Source of the DNA: Pseudomonadota bacterium
GTDB taxonomy: Bacteria; Pseudomonadota; Gammaproteobacteria; Steroidobacterales; Steroidobacteraceae
Length of the DNA: 13,371 bases
Reading direction: 5' to 3'
NCBI GenBank assembly: GCA_023423065.1
Contig: JAFAGC010000090.1
Location: 1 to 13,371 of the forward strand
In this document: positions 1 through 7,077 of the stretch, one piece after another
Layout of the letters: the number at the start of each line of letters is the position of its first letter
Position numbering within the stretch: the stretch's first letter is position 1
Made by a program: the position numbers and the translations under genes
Notes under the pieces: model-generated
The model's input: only the letters and a program-made list of their open reading frames with translations
Database searches by the model: none
What the model was told of the DNA's origin: nothing

Positions 1-11
1 GCCCGCGACCC

Positions 12-944
12 TCAGCCGCGCGGGTGATGAGTCCCGTGCAGCTCTTTCATGCGCTCGCGCGCGACGTGGGTGTAGATCTGCGTGGTCGAAAGGTCCGAAT
101 GACCCAGCAGCATCTGCACCACGCGCAGGTCGGCGCCGTGATTGAGCAGGTGTGTCGCGAACGCATGTCGCAGCGTGTGCGGCGACAGTTCCTTGTCGAT
201 CGCCGCCTTGCGCGCGTAGCGCTTGATGATGTGCCAGAAGGCCTGGCGCGTCATGCGATCGCCGCGGCGCGTCGGGAAAAGATAGTCGGTGGTGCGGTCC
301 AACAGGATCTCGCTGCGCGGCGCGCGCACGAAGTCCGTCAGCCAGCGCACGGCTTCCTCGCCGAGCGGAATGAGCCGCTCGCGATTGCCCTTGCCCATGA
401 TCCGGATGACACCCTGGTTGGTGTTGATCTGGTTGTACTTGAGGTTCACGAGCTCCGAGACGCGCAGGCCCGTGGCGTAGAGCACCTCGAGCATCGTGCG
501 GTCGCGGTGACCCAGCGGATCGGCAATGGCCGGCGCGCCGAGCAGCGACTCGACTTCTTCCTCGGTGAGCGACTTCGGCAACGAACGGCCGATTTTCGGC
601 ATCGCGATCTGCGCGGTCGGATCGTCGCGGATCACGCCCTCGCGCACGAAATACCGGAAGAAACGACGGAAAGACGAAAGCTGCCGCGCGGTCGAGCGGG
701 GACGTGCGCCGGCCTCCACGCGAAACGCGATGAAACCGAGCAGGTCCGCGCGCGTGGTCTTGATGATCGGCGTGCCACGCTCCGCCAGCCAGCGCGCGAG
801 CGCCGTCAGATCGGCGCGATACGCGGCAAGCGTGTTCGCTGACAGACCGCGCTCCATCCAGACCGCGTCGAGAAACTTCGAAACGGTGGCATCGGCGGTG
901 TCTGCGGCGTGCGCTTCGTTCTGCGCTGTAGCTTGTTTGACCAA
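12..944 (-). CDS. xerD: Site-specific tyrosine recombinase XerD
   Basis: XerD acts with XerC at the chromosomal dif site to resolve chromosome dimers at division. From the TTG at 944 the protein is 310 aa, against about 298 in E. coli. An N-terminal SAM-like DNA-binding domain (about 20-110) precedes the catalytic domain (about 125-300). All catalytic residues are visible: R161 (ATGLRVSEL), K185 (MGKGNRERLIPLGEEAV), H256 and R259 (SPHTLRHAFATHLL), H282 (LLGHSDLSTTQ) and nucleophile Y291 (IYTHVA). The C-terminus HHPRG is like E. coli XerD and argues against XerC. The frame stays open to an ATG at 1106, but the extra 54 residues match nothing in XerD and would overlap the start of the divergent gene. 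TTG at 942-944 has an AAGG about 11 nt upstream and gives family length, so I prefer it; the start is the uncertain part. Confidence 0.93.
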   Translation of the reverse strand: MVKQATAQNEAHAADTADATVSKFLDAVWMERGLSANTLAAYRADLTALARWLAERGTPIIKTTRADLLGFIAFRVEAGARPRSTARQLSSFRRFFRYFVREGVIRDDPTAQIAMPKIGRSLPKSLTEEEVESLLGAPAIADPLGHRDRTMLEVLYATGLRVSELVNLKYNQINTNQGVIRIMGKGNRERLIPLGEEAVRWLTDFVRAPRSEILLDRTTDYLFPTRRGDRMTRQAFWHIIKRYARKAAIDKELSPHTLRHAFATHLLNHGADLRVVQMLLGHSDLSTTQIYTHVARERMKELHGTHHPRG

Positions 945-1025
945 GTCGTGGCTGCCTTGATACGTATGCGGATTAACGCTTCGCCCCAGTATGGAGATGG
1001 GGGGTCCGCCATGGGCGTGATGACC

Positions 1026-1055
1026 TTCACAGCTCGGGAAAACCATTAACATAAA
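1026..1055 (+). promoter_or_regulatory. Possible sigma-70 promoter for the acyltransferase gene
   Basis: In the xerD/acyltransferase gap, TTCACA at 1026-1031 (5 of 6 to the TTGACA consensus) lies 18 bp upstream of CATAAA at 1050-1055 (4 of 6 to TATAAT). The surrounding stretch from about 1038 to 1075 is clearly AT-richer than the neighbouring coding DNA. Transcription would start about 40 nt before the ATG at 1105. This is pattern matching only. No convincing promoter for xerD was found on the other strand in this gap. Confidence 0.3.
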
Positions 1056-1104
1056 GAGAACCAGTTCACATGATTCGGGCCACCGAACAGCCAGAAAGCC
1101 GCGC

Positions 1105-1890
1105 ATGAGCTCGAATGTGTCTCCAGCTCCGTGGCCGGCTTTCGTTTCCGTGCCTCTGCGCTTCGTCTATGGCGTGTACGCCGTGGCGCTGTTCGCCGTC
1201 GTGGGATCGGTGTCGCTGGTGGCGGTGCTGGCGCTGCCGACGCTCTCCCTGCGCCGCGGCTTCGCACGCATCGCAGCAAGAACGTACTTCCTTCTCGCGG
1301 GCATGCCGCTGCGCGTCCGCGGGCTCGAGAACCTCCCCGCGACCCAATGCGTCGTCGTCGCCAATCACGCGAGCTACCTCGATGGCGTGGTGATGACGGC
1401 CGCCCTGCCCCCGCGCTTCGGTTTCGTCATCAAACGCGAAATGGATGGCGTGCCGGGCGCGAGCCTGCTGCTGCGCAGGATCGGTTCCGAATTCGTGGAA
1501 CGGTTCGACCGGCACAAGGGCGCCACCGACGCTCGGCGCGTGTTGCGCACCGCCGCCAGCGGGCATTCGCTGGTGTTCTTTCCCGAAGGGACATTCACGA
1601 GCGAGGTCGGCCTCGGGAAATTCCATACCGGCGCCTTCGCGATCGCGGCGCGCGCGGTGTGCCCCGTGGTGCCGGCGGTGATTCTCGGCACGCGGCGCAA
1701 CATGCCGGCGACACGCATCCTGCCGCGCCCCGGGTTGATAGAGGTGCGATACGGCGAACCCATTCTCCCGACGCCAGCCTCGCCGGAGCAGGATCCGGCG
1801 CTCAGGTTGCGCGACGCCTCGCGTGCGGCCATCCTCACGCAACTGGGCGAGCCCGATCTTTGCGAGCGCGCCACCGGTACCGGCGGATAA
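1105..1890 (+). CDS. PlsC-family 1-acyl-sn-glycerol-3-phosphate acyltransferase
   Basis: This is a 261-aa inner-membrane acyltransferase. Family members usually acylate lysophosphatidate to phosphatidate in phospholipid synthesis. A hydrophobic N-terminal stretch (about 17-46) should anchor it. The HX4D catalytic motif is NHASYLD at 87-93 (H88, D93). The FPEGT acceptor-binding motif is at 159-163, and a VVPAV block at 188-192 fits the family's last conserved motif. The ATG at 1105 has only a weak purine-rich site (AGAAAG) upstream. The next gene follows after 11 nt, so the two are probably cotranscribed. Lysophospholipid or ornithine-lipid acyltransferases (OlsA-like) share these motifs, so the exact acceptor cannot be told from sequence. 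Confidence 0.85.
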   Translation: MSSNVSPAPWPAFVSVPLRFVYGVYAVALFAVVGSVSLVAVLALPTLSLRRGFARIAARTYFLLAGMPLRVRGLENLPATQCVVVANHASYLDGVVMTAALPPRFGFVIKREMDGVPGASLLLRRIGSEFVERFDRHKGATDARRVLRTAASGHSLVFFPEGTFTSEVGLGKFHTGAFAIAARAVCPVVPAVILGTRRNMPATRILPRPGLIEVRYGEPILPTPASPEQDPALRLRDASRAAILTQLGEPDLCERATGTGG

Positions 1891-1901
1891 GGAGAACAAC
1901 C

Positions 1902-2342
1902 ATGGCCGAACCGACCAACAAGACTCCGTGGCATCTCTGGGTGGTAGGCGTGCTCGCGCTGCTGTTCAACGCAATCGGCGTGTTCGACTTCTCGATGGCG
2001 ATGGCGCAGGGCGCGGATTACATGGCGAAGGCCGGCATGACGCCCGAACAGATCGATCACTACGTGAACATGCCCGGCTGGATCACCGTCGTCTGGGCGA
2101 TCGGCGTGTTCGGCGCGTTCCTCGCTTCGGTGCTGCTGCTGTTGCGCCGGAAGCTCGCGGCGACCTTGTTCGCCGTGTCGCTCGCCGCCTTCGTCCTCAA
2201 CCTGCTCTACAGCTACGTGCTGAGCGACGGCGCAAGAACGCTGGGCCAGCAGATGGCGATCGCGAGCGGGGTCATATTCGGGGTGCTCGTGCTCCTCACC
2301 TTCTACGCCTGGCGCATGGGCAAGCGCGGGGTGCTGAGATAG
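1902..2342 (+). CDS. Small four-helix inner-membrane protein, function unknown
   Basis: The 146-aa protein has four predicted membrane helices at about 12-32, 60-81, 86-106 and 118-137. A hydrophilic loop of about 25 residues sits between helices 1 and 2 (containing MTPEQIDHYVNMPGW), and the tail is short and basic (RMGKRGVLR). The start is well supported: GGAGA at 1891-1895 lies 6 nt before ATG 1902, and the preceding stop codon ends at 1890. The same frame is open upstream inside the acyltransferase gene, but that part is an overlap artefact. I recognise the general type as a conserved hypothetical membrane protein of proteobacteria but cannot name a function. The 11-nt gap to the acyltransferase suggests a shared transcript. 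Confidence 0.85.
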   Translation: MAEPTNKTPWHLWVVGVLALLFNAIGVFDFSMAMAQGADYMAKAGMTPEQIDHYVNMPGWITVVWAIGVFGAFLASVLLLLRRKLAATLFAVSLAAFVLNLLYSYVLSDGARTLGQQMAIASGVIFGVLVLLTFYAWRMGKRGVLR

Positions 2343-2397
2343 TCGCGCTGGCGGTGTGACATTGCGCCTTCTGCCGCGAATCATCCCGACAGAAGCC

Positions 2398-2934
2398 ATG
2401 CAACAGTCCACCGCCATGAATGCCGAAGCCCGCGACGAGTTCACGTCGCTGCTGCTGGAGCATCGCCGCCTCGTCCTGAAGGTCGTCCACATGTACGCCC
2501 GGGGCGGCGCCGACGCCCAGGATCTCGCGCAGGAGATCGCGGCGCAGGTATGGCGCGCGTTTCGCGGCTACGACCGTTCGCGACGGTTCTCCACGTGGAT
2601 GTATCGCATCGCGCTCAACGTCGCGATCTCGTGGCTGCGCACCGAGACACCGCGCCGTCGACATTCCGTACCCTTCGATCCGGAAGTGCACGAGCGGGAA
2701 GCCGAGGCCGGCGCCGACGATTCGGAAACGGACGAGCGCCAACGCATCCTGCGCGGCTTCATCGCCACGCAGGAACCGCTCAATCGCGCCGTCCTGCTGC
2801 TGTACCTCGAAGAACACTCCTATGCCGAGATGTCCGAAATCCTCGGTGTGAGCGAAACCAGTCTGACTACCAAGATCGGCCGGCTGAAAGAGCGGCTGCG
2901 CACGTACGCGGAGAAACATCGTGGAACTCGATGA
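2398..2934 (+). CDS. ECF-family RNA polymerase sigma factor
   Basis: The 178-aa protein has the two-domain layout of an extracytoplasmic-function sigma factor. Region 2 spans about 20-85 (with DAQDLAQEIAAQVWRAF and FSTWMYRIALNVAISWLR) and should bind the -10 element and core polymerase. A charged linker (about 88-118, rich in E and D) leads to region 4 at about 125-170, whose helix-turn-helix is YAEMSEILGVSETSLTTKIG. There is no region 1 or 3, as expected. ATG 2398 is preferred, with a weak AGAAG just upstream; GTG 2356 and ATG 2416 are in-frame alternatives. It overlaps the next gene by 14 nt, a common arrangement for a sigma factor and its regulator. The inducing signal and target promoters cannot be read here. 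Confidence 0.9.
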   Translation: MQQSTAMNAEARDEFTSLLLEHRRLVLKVVHMYARGGADAQDLAQEIAAQVWRAFRGYDRSRRFSTWMYRIALNVAISWLRTETPRRRHSVPFDPEVHEREAEAGADDSETDERQRILRGFIATQEPLNRAVLLLYLEEHSYAEMSEILGVSETSLTTKIGRLKERLRTYAEKHRGTR

Positions 2935-3574
2935 CTTGAAGGCATCCTGGCAGAGCCTCGACCGGCGCATGAACCAGCTTGCCTCGATCAATCTCTCGCT
3001 CATCACCGACAACCAGACCCGCAAGGCGCGCTGGCGGTTGCTGCCGGTGTTCATCGGGGCCTTGATCAACATCGCGGCGGGCGGCTGGCTGGTGAGCGTC
3101 TGCGCGCGCTTCTGGTCCGCTCACCACGAAACCGCGAGCGCGCTGATCTCGGGACTCGTACTGCACCTGGGAGGCCTCGGAATCGTGGTCGCCGGAGTCG
3201 TGCAGTTGCTGATCGTCGCGCGCATCAACTTCGCGCAGCCGGTGCTCGAGATGCAGCGCTACCTCGCGCTGCTGCAAGCGTGGGAGGTCCGCAGTTTCGG
3301 CTGGTTATGGCTGGGCGCGTGGCTCGCCTGGCCGGCGGTGCTCGTGGCGGGCGCGATGTCGATCGCGGGCGTCGACCTGTGGGCACGCGCTCCGGGCGTC
3401 GTGATCCTGAACGTCCTCGTGTCGGTCGCCGCGGCCTGCGGATTCATCGCACTGCATCGCCGCGCGCGCCGCGGCGGACGACTCGGAGCCTGGCTGGATC
3501 GCCTGCTCAGGAACGACAGCATCGAGCGTGCGCGGGCGGCGCTGTCGGAGATCGACCGGTTTTCGCGCGAGTAG
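2921..3574 (+). CDS. Four-helix membrane protein, candidate ECF regulator
   Basis: The protein is 217 aa from GTG 2921, supported by GGAG at 2910-2913 with a 7-nt spacer. A cytoplasmic-looking N-terminus (1-38, starting MELDDLKASWQSLDRRM, probably helical) precedes four hydrophobic segments at about 40-62, 75-100, 126-148 and 157-178. A basic tail follows, rich in R (about 179-217). The gene starts inside the sigma-factor gene (14-nt overlap), so translation is probably coupled. The soluble N-terminal helix followed by membrane segments, together with this position, makes an anti-sigma role plausible. I see no zinc-binding HXXXCXXC motif, so it is not a standard ZAS anti-sigma factor. The role is inference from context. 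Confidence 0.8.
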   Translation: MELDDLKASWQSLDRRMNQLASINLSLITDNQTRKARWRLLPVFIGALINIAAGGWLVSVCARFWSAHHETASALISGLVLHLGGLGIVVAGVVQLLIVARINFAQPVLEMQRYLALLQAWEVRSFGWLWLGAWLAWPAVLVAGAMSIAGVDLWARAPGVVILNVLVSVAAACGFIALHRRARRGGRLGAWLDRLLRNDSIERARAALSEIDRFSRE

Positions 3575-3581
3575 CGGGCGG

Positions 3582-3608
3582 CCGCCGGCACGCTACATGT
3601 GCCGGCGG
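3582..3608. terminator. Perfect 10-bp inverted repeat between convergent genes
   Basis: CCGCCGGCAC (3582-3591) and GTGCCGGCGG (3599-3608) are exact reverse complements around a 7-nt loop. The hairpin begins 7 nt past the stop of the membrane-protein gene and includes the icmF stop codon (3593-3595) in its loop. Its place between two converging genes suits a shared transcript end. No T-tract follows on either strand, so it is not a classical intrinsic terminator. It could instead protect a 3' end, or be chance in GC-rich DNA. Confidence 0.4.
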
Positions 3609-6600
3609 TACTGCCCACCCACTTCGTACAACGCGTGACTGATCTGGCCGAGCGAGCACGCCTGCACGGTCTCGAGCAGTTCCGCGAACGTGTTCCCGCC
3701 GGACGCCGCGACCGCCTGCAGTCGCCGCAACGCCCTCGGGGCCGCGGCCGAATTGCGCCGCTGGAATTCGCGAACCGCCGACACCTGCGCGTGCTGCTCT
3801 TCCTCGCTGGCGCGGAACAGCGGCGCGGAAGCGTGCCCGCCGCCCGCGTCGCGCGAGTCGAGGAACGTGTTCACGCCGACGATGGGCAAACTACCGTCGT
3901 GTTTGCGCGTCTCGTAGTGCAGCGATTCTTCCTGGATCTTGCCGCGCTGGTACATCGTCTCCATGGCGCCGAGCACGCCGCCGCGTTCGGCGAGCGACTC
4001 GAACTCCTTGTACACGGCCTCCTCGACCAGATCGGTCAGTGCCTCGATCGCGAACGAGCCCTGCCAGGGATTCTGGATCTTGTTGAGCCCGAGCTCGCGG
4101 TTGATGATCAGCTGGATCGCGACCGCGCGCCGCACGCTCTCCTCGGTCGGGGTAGTGAGGGCCTCGTCGTAGGCATTGGTGTGCAGCGAGTTGCAGTTGT
4201 CGAACAGCGCGTACATCGCCTGCAGCGTCGTGCGGATGTCGTTGAACTGTATTTCGCGCGCGTGCAGGCTGCGACCCGACGTCTGGATGTGGTACTTGAG
4301 CATCTGGCTGCGCGGGCCGGCCTTGTACAGCTCCTTCATCGCGCGAGCCCAGATGCGCCGCGCCACGCGGCCGATCACCGCGTATTCGGCGTCCATGCCG
4401 TTGGAAAAGAAGAACGACAGATTCGGCGCGAAGTCGTCGATCTTCATGCCGCGCGCCAGGTAGTACTCGACGATGGTGAAACCATTGGCGAGTGTGAAGG
4501 CGAGCTGCGTGATGGGATTCGCGCCCGCCTCCGCGATGTGATAGCCGGAGATCGACACCGAGTAGAAGTTGCGCACCTCGTTGTCGCTGAAGAACTGCTG
4601 CACGTCGCCCATCATGCGCAGCGCGAACTCGGTCGAGAAGATGCAGGTGTTCTGCGCCTGGTCTTCCTTGAGGATGTCGGCCTGCACGGTGCCGCGCACG
4701 CGGGTCAGCGCTTCGGCGCGGAGCTTTTCGTATTCCTCCGCGCGCAACACGCCGAGCTCGACGAGTTCGCGGCCGCCGGTGCCGAGCAGGCCGAGACCGC
4801 TGCCGTCGTGTCCCGCTGGCAGCTCGCCGCGATACTTCGGTGCGCCGCCGTCGCCGAACTTGCGGGCGAGCGCGCCTTCGACTTCGCCCCAGCGTCCCGC
4901 CTCGCGCAGGTAGCGCTCGACGCGCTGGTCGATGGCGGTGTTCATGAACATCGCGAGGATCATCGGAGCGGGACCGTTGATCGTCATCGAGACCGAGGTC
5001 GACGGCCTGCACAGGTCGAAGCCCGAGTAGAGCTTCTTCATGTCGTCGAGTGTCGCGATCGAGACGCCGGAATTGCCGGTGCGCCCGAAGATGTCCGGGC
5101 GCGTGTCGGGGTCTTCGCCGTACAGCGTCGTGGAGTCGAACGCGGTAGATAGCCTCGTCGCCTCGTGTCCGCTCGCGAGGTAGTGGAAGCGCCGGTTGGT
5201 GCGCTCCGGCGCGCCCTCACCCGCGAACATGCGCGTCGGATCCTCTTCCTCGCGGCGATACGGATACACGCCGCCGGTGTACGGGTACGCACCGGGCAGG
5301 TTTTCCGACTGCAGGAACCGCAACAGCTCGCCCCATCCCGGGAATTTCGGCGGCGCGAGCTTGGGGATCTGGCCGTGGCTCGACGATTCGGTGTAGTTGG
5401 AACCGCGCACCTCGCGGCCGCGCACCGTGTACGAATACTCGGGCGCGGTGACGCCGCGCTCGCGCTCGGGCCAGGCGCGCAGCGCCACGAGGCCTTCCGC
5501 GCCGATTTCCTCGAGCGCCTGGTTGTAGGCCGCCCGCAGCGCGGAGAATTTCTCGTCCGCGCCCTGCGGCGCCGGCGCCAGTGGCCCGGGCAGTTCGGGA
5601 TCGCCGAGCGTCTGCAACGCGACATACAGGCCCTGCGCGCGCTGCGCGGCCTGGACACTCGCGGAACTGCGCGTGTGCGCGGCGCGCCCCGCCGCGGCGA
5701 TGTCGGCGAGGTAACGCGAGCGCGCCGCGGGAATCAGCGGATCGCGCGTGCGGAACTCGACCGGCAGCGGGGTGAGCGGCGCGCCGTCGTGTGTCGTCCA
5801 TCGGCCCTGCGTGCCGGACTCCGCGTCGAGCGCAGTCGTCAGCGCGAAGAACAGGCGGTTCACGCCGGGATCGTTGAAGCGGCTCGCGATGGTCGGAAAC
5901 ACCGGCACCTCGGCATCCGGCAGGCGCGCGCGGTCGGGATGATTGCGGCGCCACTGCTTGCGCACGTCGCGCAGTGCGTCGTCGGCGCCACGCTTCTCGA
6001 ATTTGTTCAGCACGATCATGTCCGCGAAGTCGAGCATGTCGATCTTCTCGAGCTGGCTCGCGGCGCCGTATTCGGCGGTCATCACGTACAGCGGCACGTC
6101 GGCGAGATCGACGATCTCGGTGTCGCTCTGTCCGATGCCGGCGGTTTCCACGACGATGAGATCGAAGCCGGCGGCGCGGTACAGCGCGATGACGTCCGCG
6201 AGGACGGCGCTGGTCGCGAGATGTTGCCGGCGGGTCGCGAGCGAACGCATGAACACGTTGGGCGCCGCGAGGGAATTCATCCGGATGCGGTCGCCGAGCA
6301 ATGCACCGCCCGAGCGGCGCCGCGTCGGATCGACCGCGACGACCGCGACCTTGCGTTCGGGGAACTGGCGCAGGAACCGCAGCAGCAGTTCGTCGAGCAG
6401 CGAGCTCTTGCCCGCGCCGCCGGTGCCGGTCATGCCGATGACGGGTGCGACGGGTTGCCCCGTCACGCGCTCGCTGACCATCCGGCGCAGATCGTCGGCG
6501 TCGGCGCCGCTGCCGGTGCCGCCGTCCTCGAGCAGCGTGATCGCGCGGGCGATCGCGCGATGATCGTCCGCGCGCGGAACGCTCGTCACGGGTTCGCGCA

Positions 6601-7033
6601 CCGGCCGCTGGCCGACCCGCGTGAACACGTCCTCGATCATGCCGTTGAGACCGAGCCGACGCCCATCCTCGGGCGTATAGATCTTCGTGACGCCGTAACT
6701 TTCCAGCGCGGCGATTTCCTCGGGCGAGATCGTGCCGCCGCCGCCGACCACCACCTTGATGTGCGAAGCGCCACGCTCGCGCAGCACGTCGATCATGTAA
6801 CGGAAATATTCGTTGTGGCCGCCCTGGTAGCTGCTCACCGCGATCGCATCGGCGTCCTCGGCGATGGCCGCGCGCACGATGTCGTCGACGCTGCGGTTGT
6901 GGCCGAGGTGCACGAGCTCGGCGCCGCCCGACTGCAGCAGGCGGCGGATCATGTTGATCGCGGCGTCGTGGCCGTCGAAGAGCGAAGCGGCGGAAACGAA
7001 TCTCAGCGGCCTGCCCGTCTCTGGTGGCTTCAT
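3593..7033 (-). CDS. icmF: Fused isobutyryl-CoA mutase IcmF
   Basis: IcmF (1146 aa here) is a coenzyme-B12 radical enzyme that interconverts isobutyryl-CoA and n-butyryl-CoA and carries its own G-protein chaperone. The B12-binding domain (about 10-140) has DGHD with H22 as cobalt ligand, then SSYQGG and VVVGGGG. The MeaB-like GTPase (about 190-420) has Walker A GTGGAGKS at 203-210 (K209), ETAGIGQSD at 296-304 and NKFE at 343-346. The mutase domain (about 540-1146) has GGVYPYRR (Y590), AQNTCIF (Q794), SGYHIAEAG (H832) and HIQTSGRSLHA. MCM family members have Tyr/Arg at the two selectivity sites; characterised IcmFs, as I recall, have Phe/Gln; this one has Tyr/Gln. Residues about 715-770 are an extra segment relative to characterised IcmFs. 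It is divergent from tetR over 44 bp. The fused order rules out stand-alone MCM; exact substrate preference is open. Confidence 0.95.
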   Translation of the reverse strand: MKPPETGRPLRFVSAASLFDGHDAAINMIRRLLQSGGAELVHLGHNRSVDDIVRAAIAEDADAIAVSSYQGGHNEYFRYMIDVLRERGASHIKVVVGGGGTISPEEIAALESYGVTKIYTPEDGRRLGLNGMIEDVFTRVGQRPVREPVTSVPRADDHRAIARAITLLEDGGTGSGADADDLRRMVSERVTGQPVAPVIGMTGTGGAGKSSLLDELLLRFLRQFPERKVAVVAVDPTRRRSGGALLGDRIRMNSLAAPNVFMRSLATRRQHLATSAVLADVIALYRAAGFDLIVVETAGIGQSDTEIVDLADVPLYVMTAEYGAASQLEKIDMLDFADMIVLNKFEKRGADDALRDVRKQWRRNHPDRARLPDAEVPVFPTIASRFNDPGVNRLFFALTTALDAESGTQGRWTTHDGAPLTPLPVEFRTRDPLIPAARSRYLADIAAAGRAAHTRSSASVQAAQRAQGLYVALQTLGDPELPGPLAPAPQGADEKFSALRAAYNQALEEIGAEGLVALRAWPERERGVTAPEYSYTVRGREVRGSNYTESSSHGQIPKLAPPKFPGWGELLRFLQSENLPGAYPYTGGVYPYRREEEDPTRMFAGEGAPERTNRRFHYLASGHEATRLSTAFDSTTLYGEDPDTRPDIFGRTGNSGVSIATLDDMKKLYSGFDLCRPSTSVSMTINGPAPMILAMFMNTAIDQRVERYLREAGRWGEVEGALARKFGDGGAPKYRGELPAGHDGSGLGLLGTGGRELVELGVLRAEEYEKLRAEALTRVRGTVQADILKEDQAQNTCIFSTEFALRMMGDVQQFFSDNEVRNFYSVSISGYHIAEAGANPITQLAFTLANGFTIVEYYLARGMKIDDFAPNLSFFFSNGMDAEYAVIGRVARRIWARAMKELYKAGPRSQMLKYHIQTSGRSLHAREIQFNDIRTTLQAMYALFDNCNSLHTNAYDEALTTPTEESVRRAVAIQLIINRELGLNKIQNPWQGSFAIEALTDLVEEAVYKEFESLAERGGVLGAMETMYQRGKIQEESLHYETRKHDGSLPIVGVNTFLDSRDAGGGHASAPLFRASEEEQHAQVSAVREFQRRNSAAAPRALRRLQAVAASGGNTFAELLETVQACSLGQISHALYEVGGQYRRHM

Positions 7034-7035
7034 AT

Positions 7036-7051
7036 GTTACTGGCTGGTAAG
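7036..7051. promoter_or_regulatory. Candidate TetR operator, site 1 (icmF-proximal)
   Basis: GTTACTGGCTGGTAAG is an imperfect inverted repeat with GTTAC/GTAAG half-sites and a 6-bp centre. It lies 2 bp from the icmF start codon. The same half-sites and spacing recur at site 2, 20 bp away centre to centre, about two helical turns. Position between a TetR gene and a divergent metabolic gene is typical of TetR self-regulation. The binding protein is inferred. Confidence 0.6.
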
Positions 7052-7055
7052 ATTT

Positions 7056-7071
7056 GTTACCGGAGAGTAAC
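7056..7071. promoter_or_regulatory. Candidate TetR operator, site 2 (tetR-proximal)
   Basis: GTTACCGGAGAGTAAC has perfect 5-bp arms (GTTAC/GTAAC) around a 6-bp centre. It contains the likely ribosome-binding site of tetR (GGAGAG, 7062-7067), 10 nt before ATG 7078. A bound repressor here would cover the tetR translation-initiation region and probably the promoter start site. An in-frame TTG at 7054 sits at the edge of this repeat, which argues against its use as a start codon. Confidence 0.6.
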
Positions 7072-7077
7072 ACACCG

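Noticed and set aside
945..1104. RNA gene or small peptide in the xerD/acyltransferase gap
   Set aside because: The AT-richer stretch reads best as promoter DNA; no tRNA-like fold, repeat or coding frame with a ribosome site was seen.
1131..1901. Upstream part of the frame shared with the small membrane protein
   Set aside because: It overlaps the acyltransferase in another frame and is Arg-rich noise; the strong ribosome site at 1891-1895 fixes the real start at 1902.
7054..7077. TTG start for the TetR gene at 7054
   Set aside because: It sits at the edge of the second inverted repeat and lacks a ribosome site, whereas ATG 7078 has GGAGAG 10 nt upstream.
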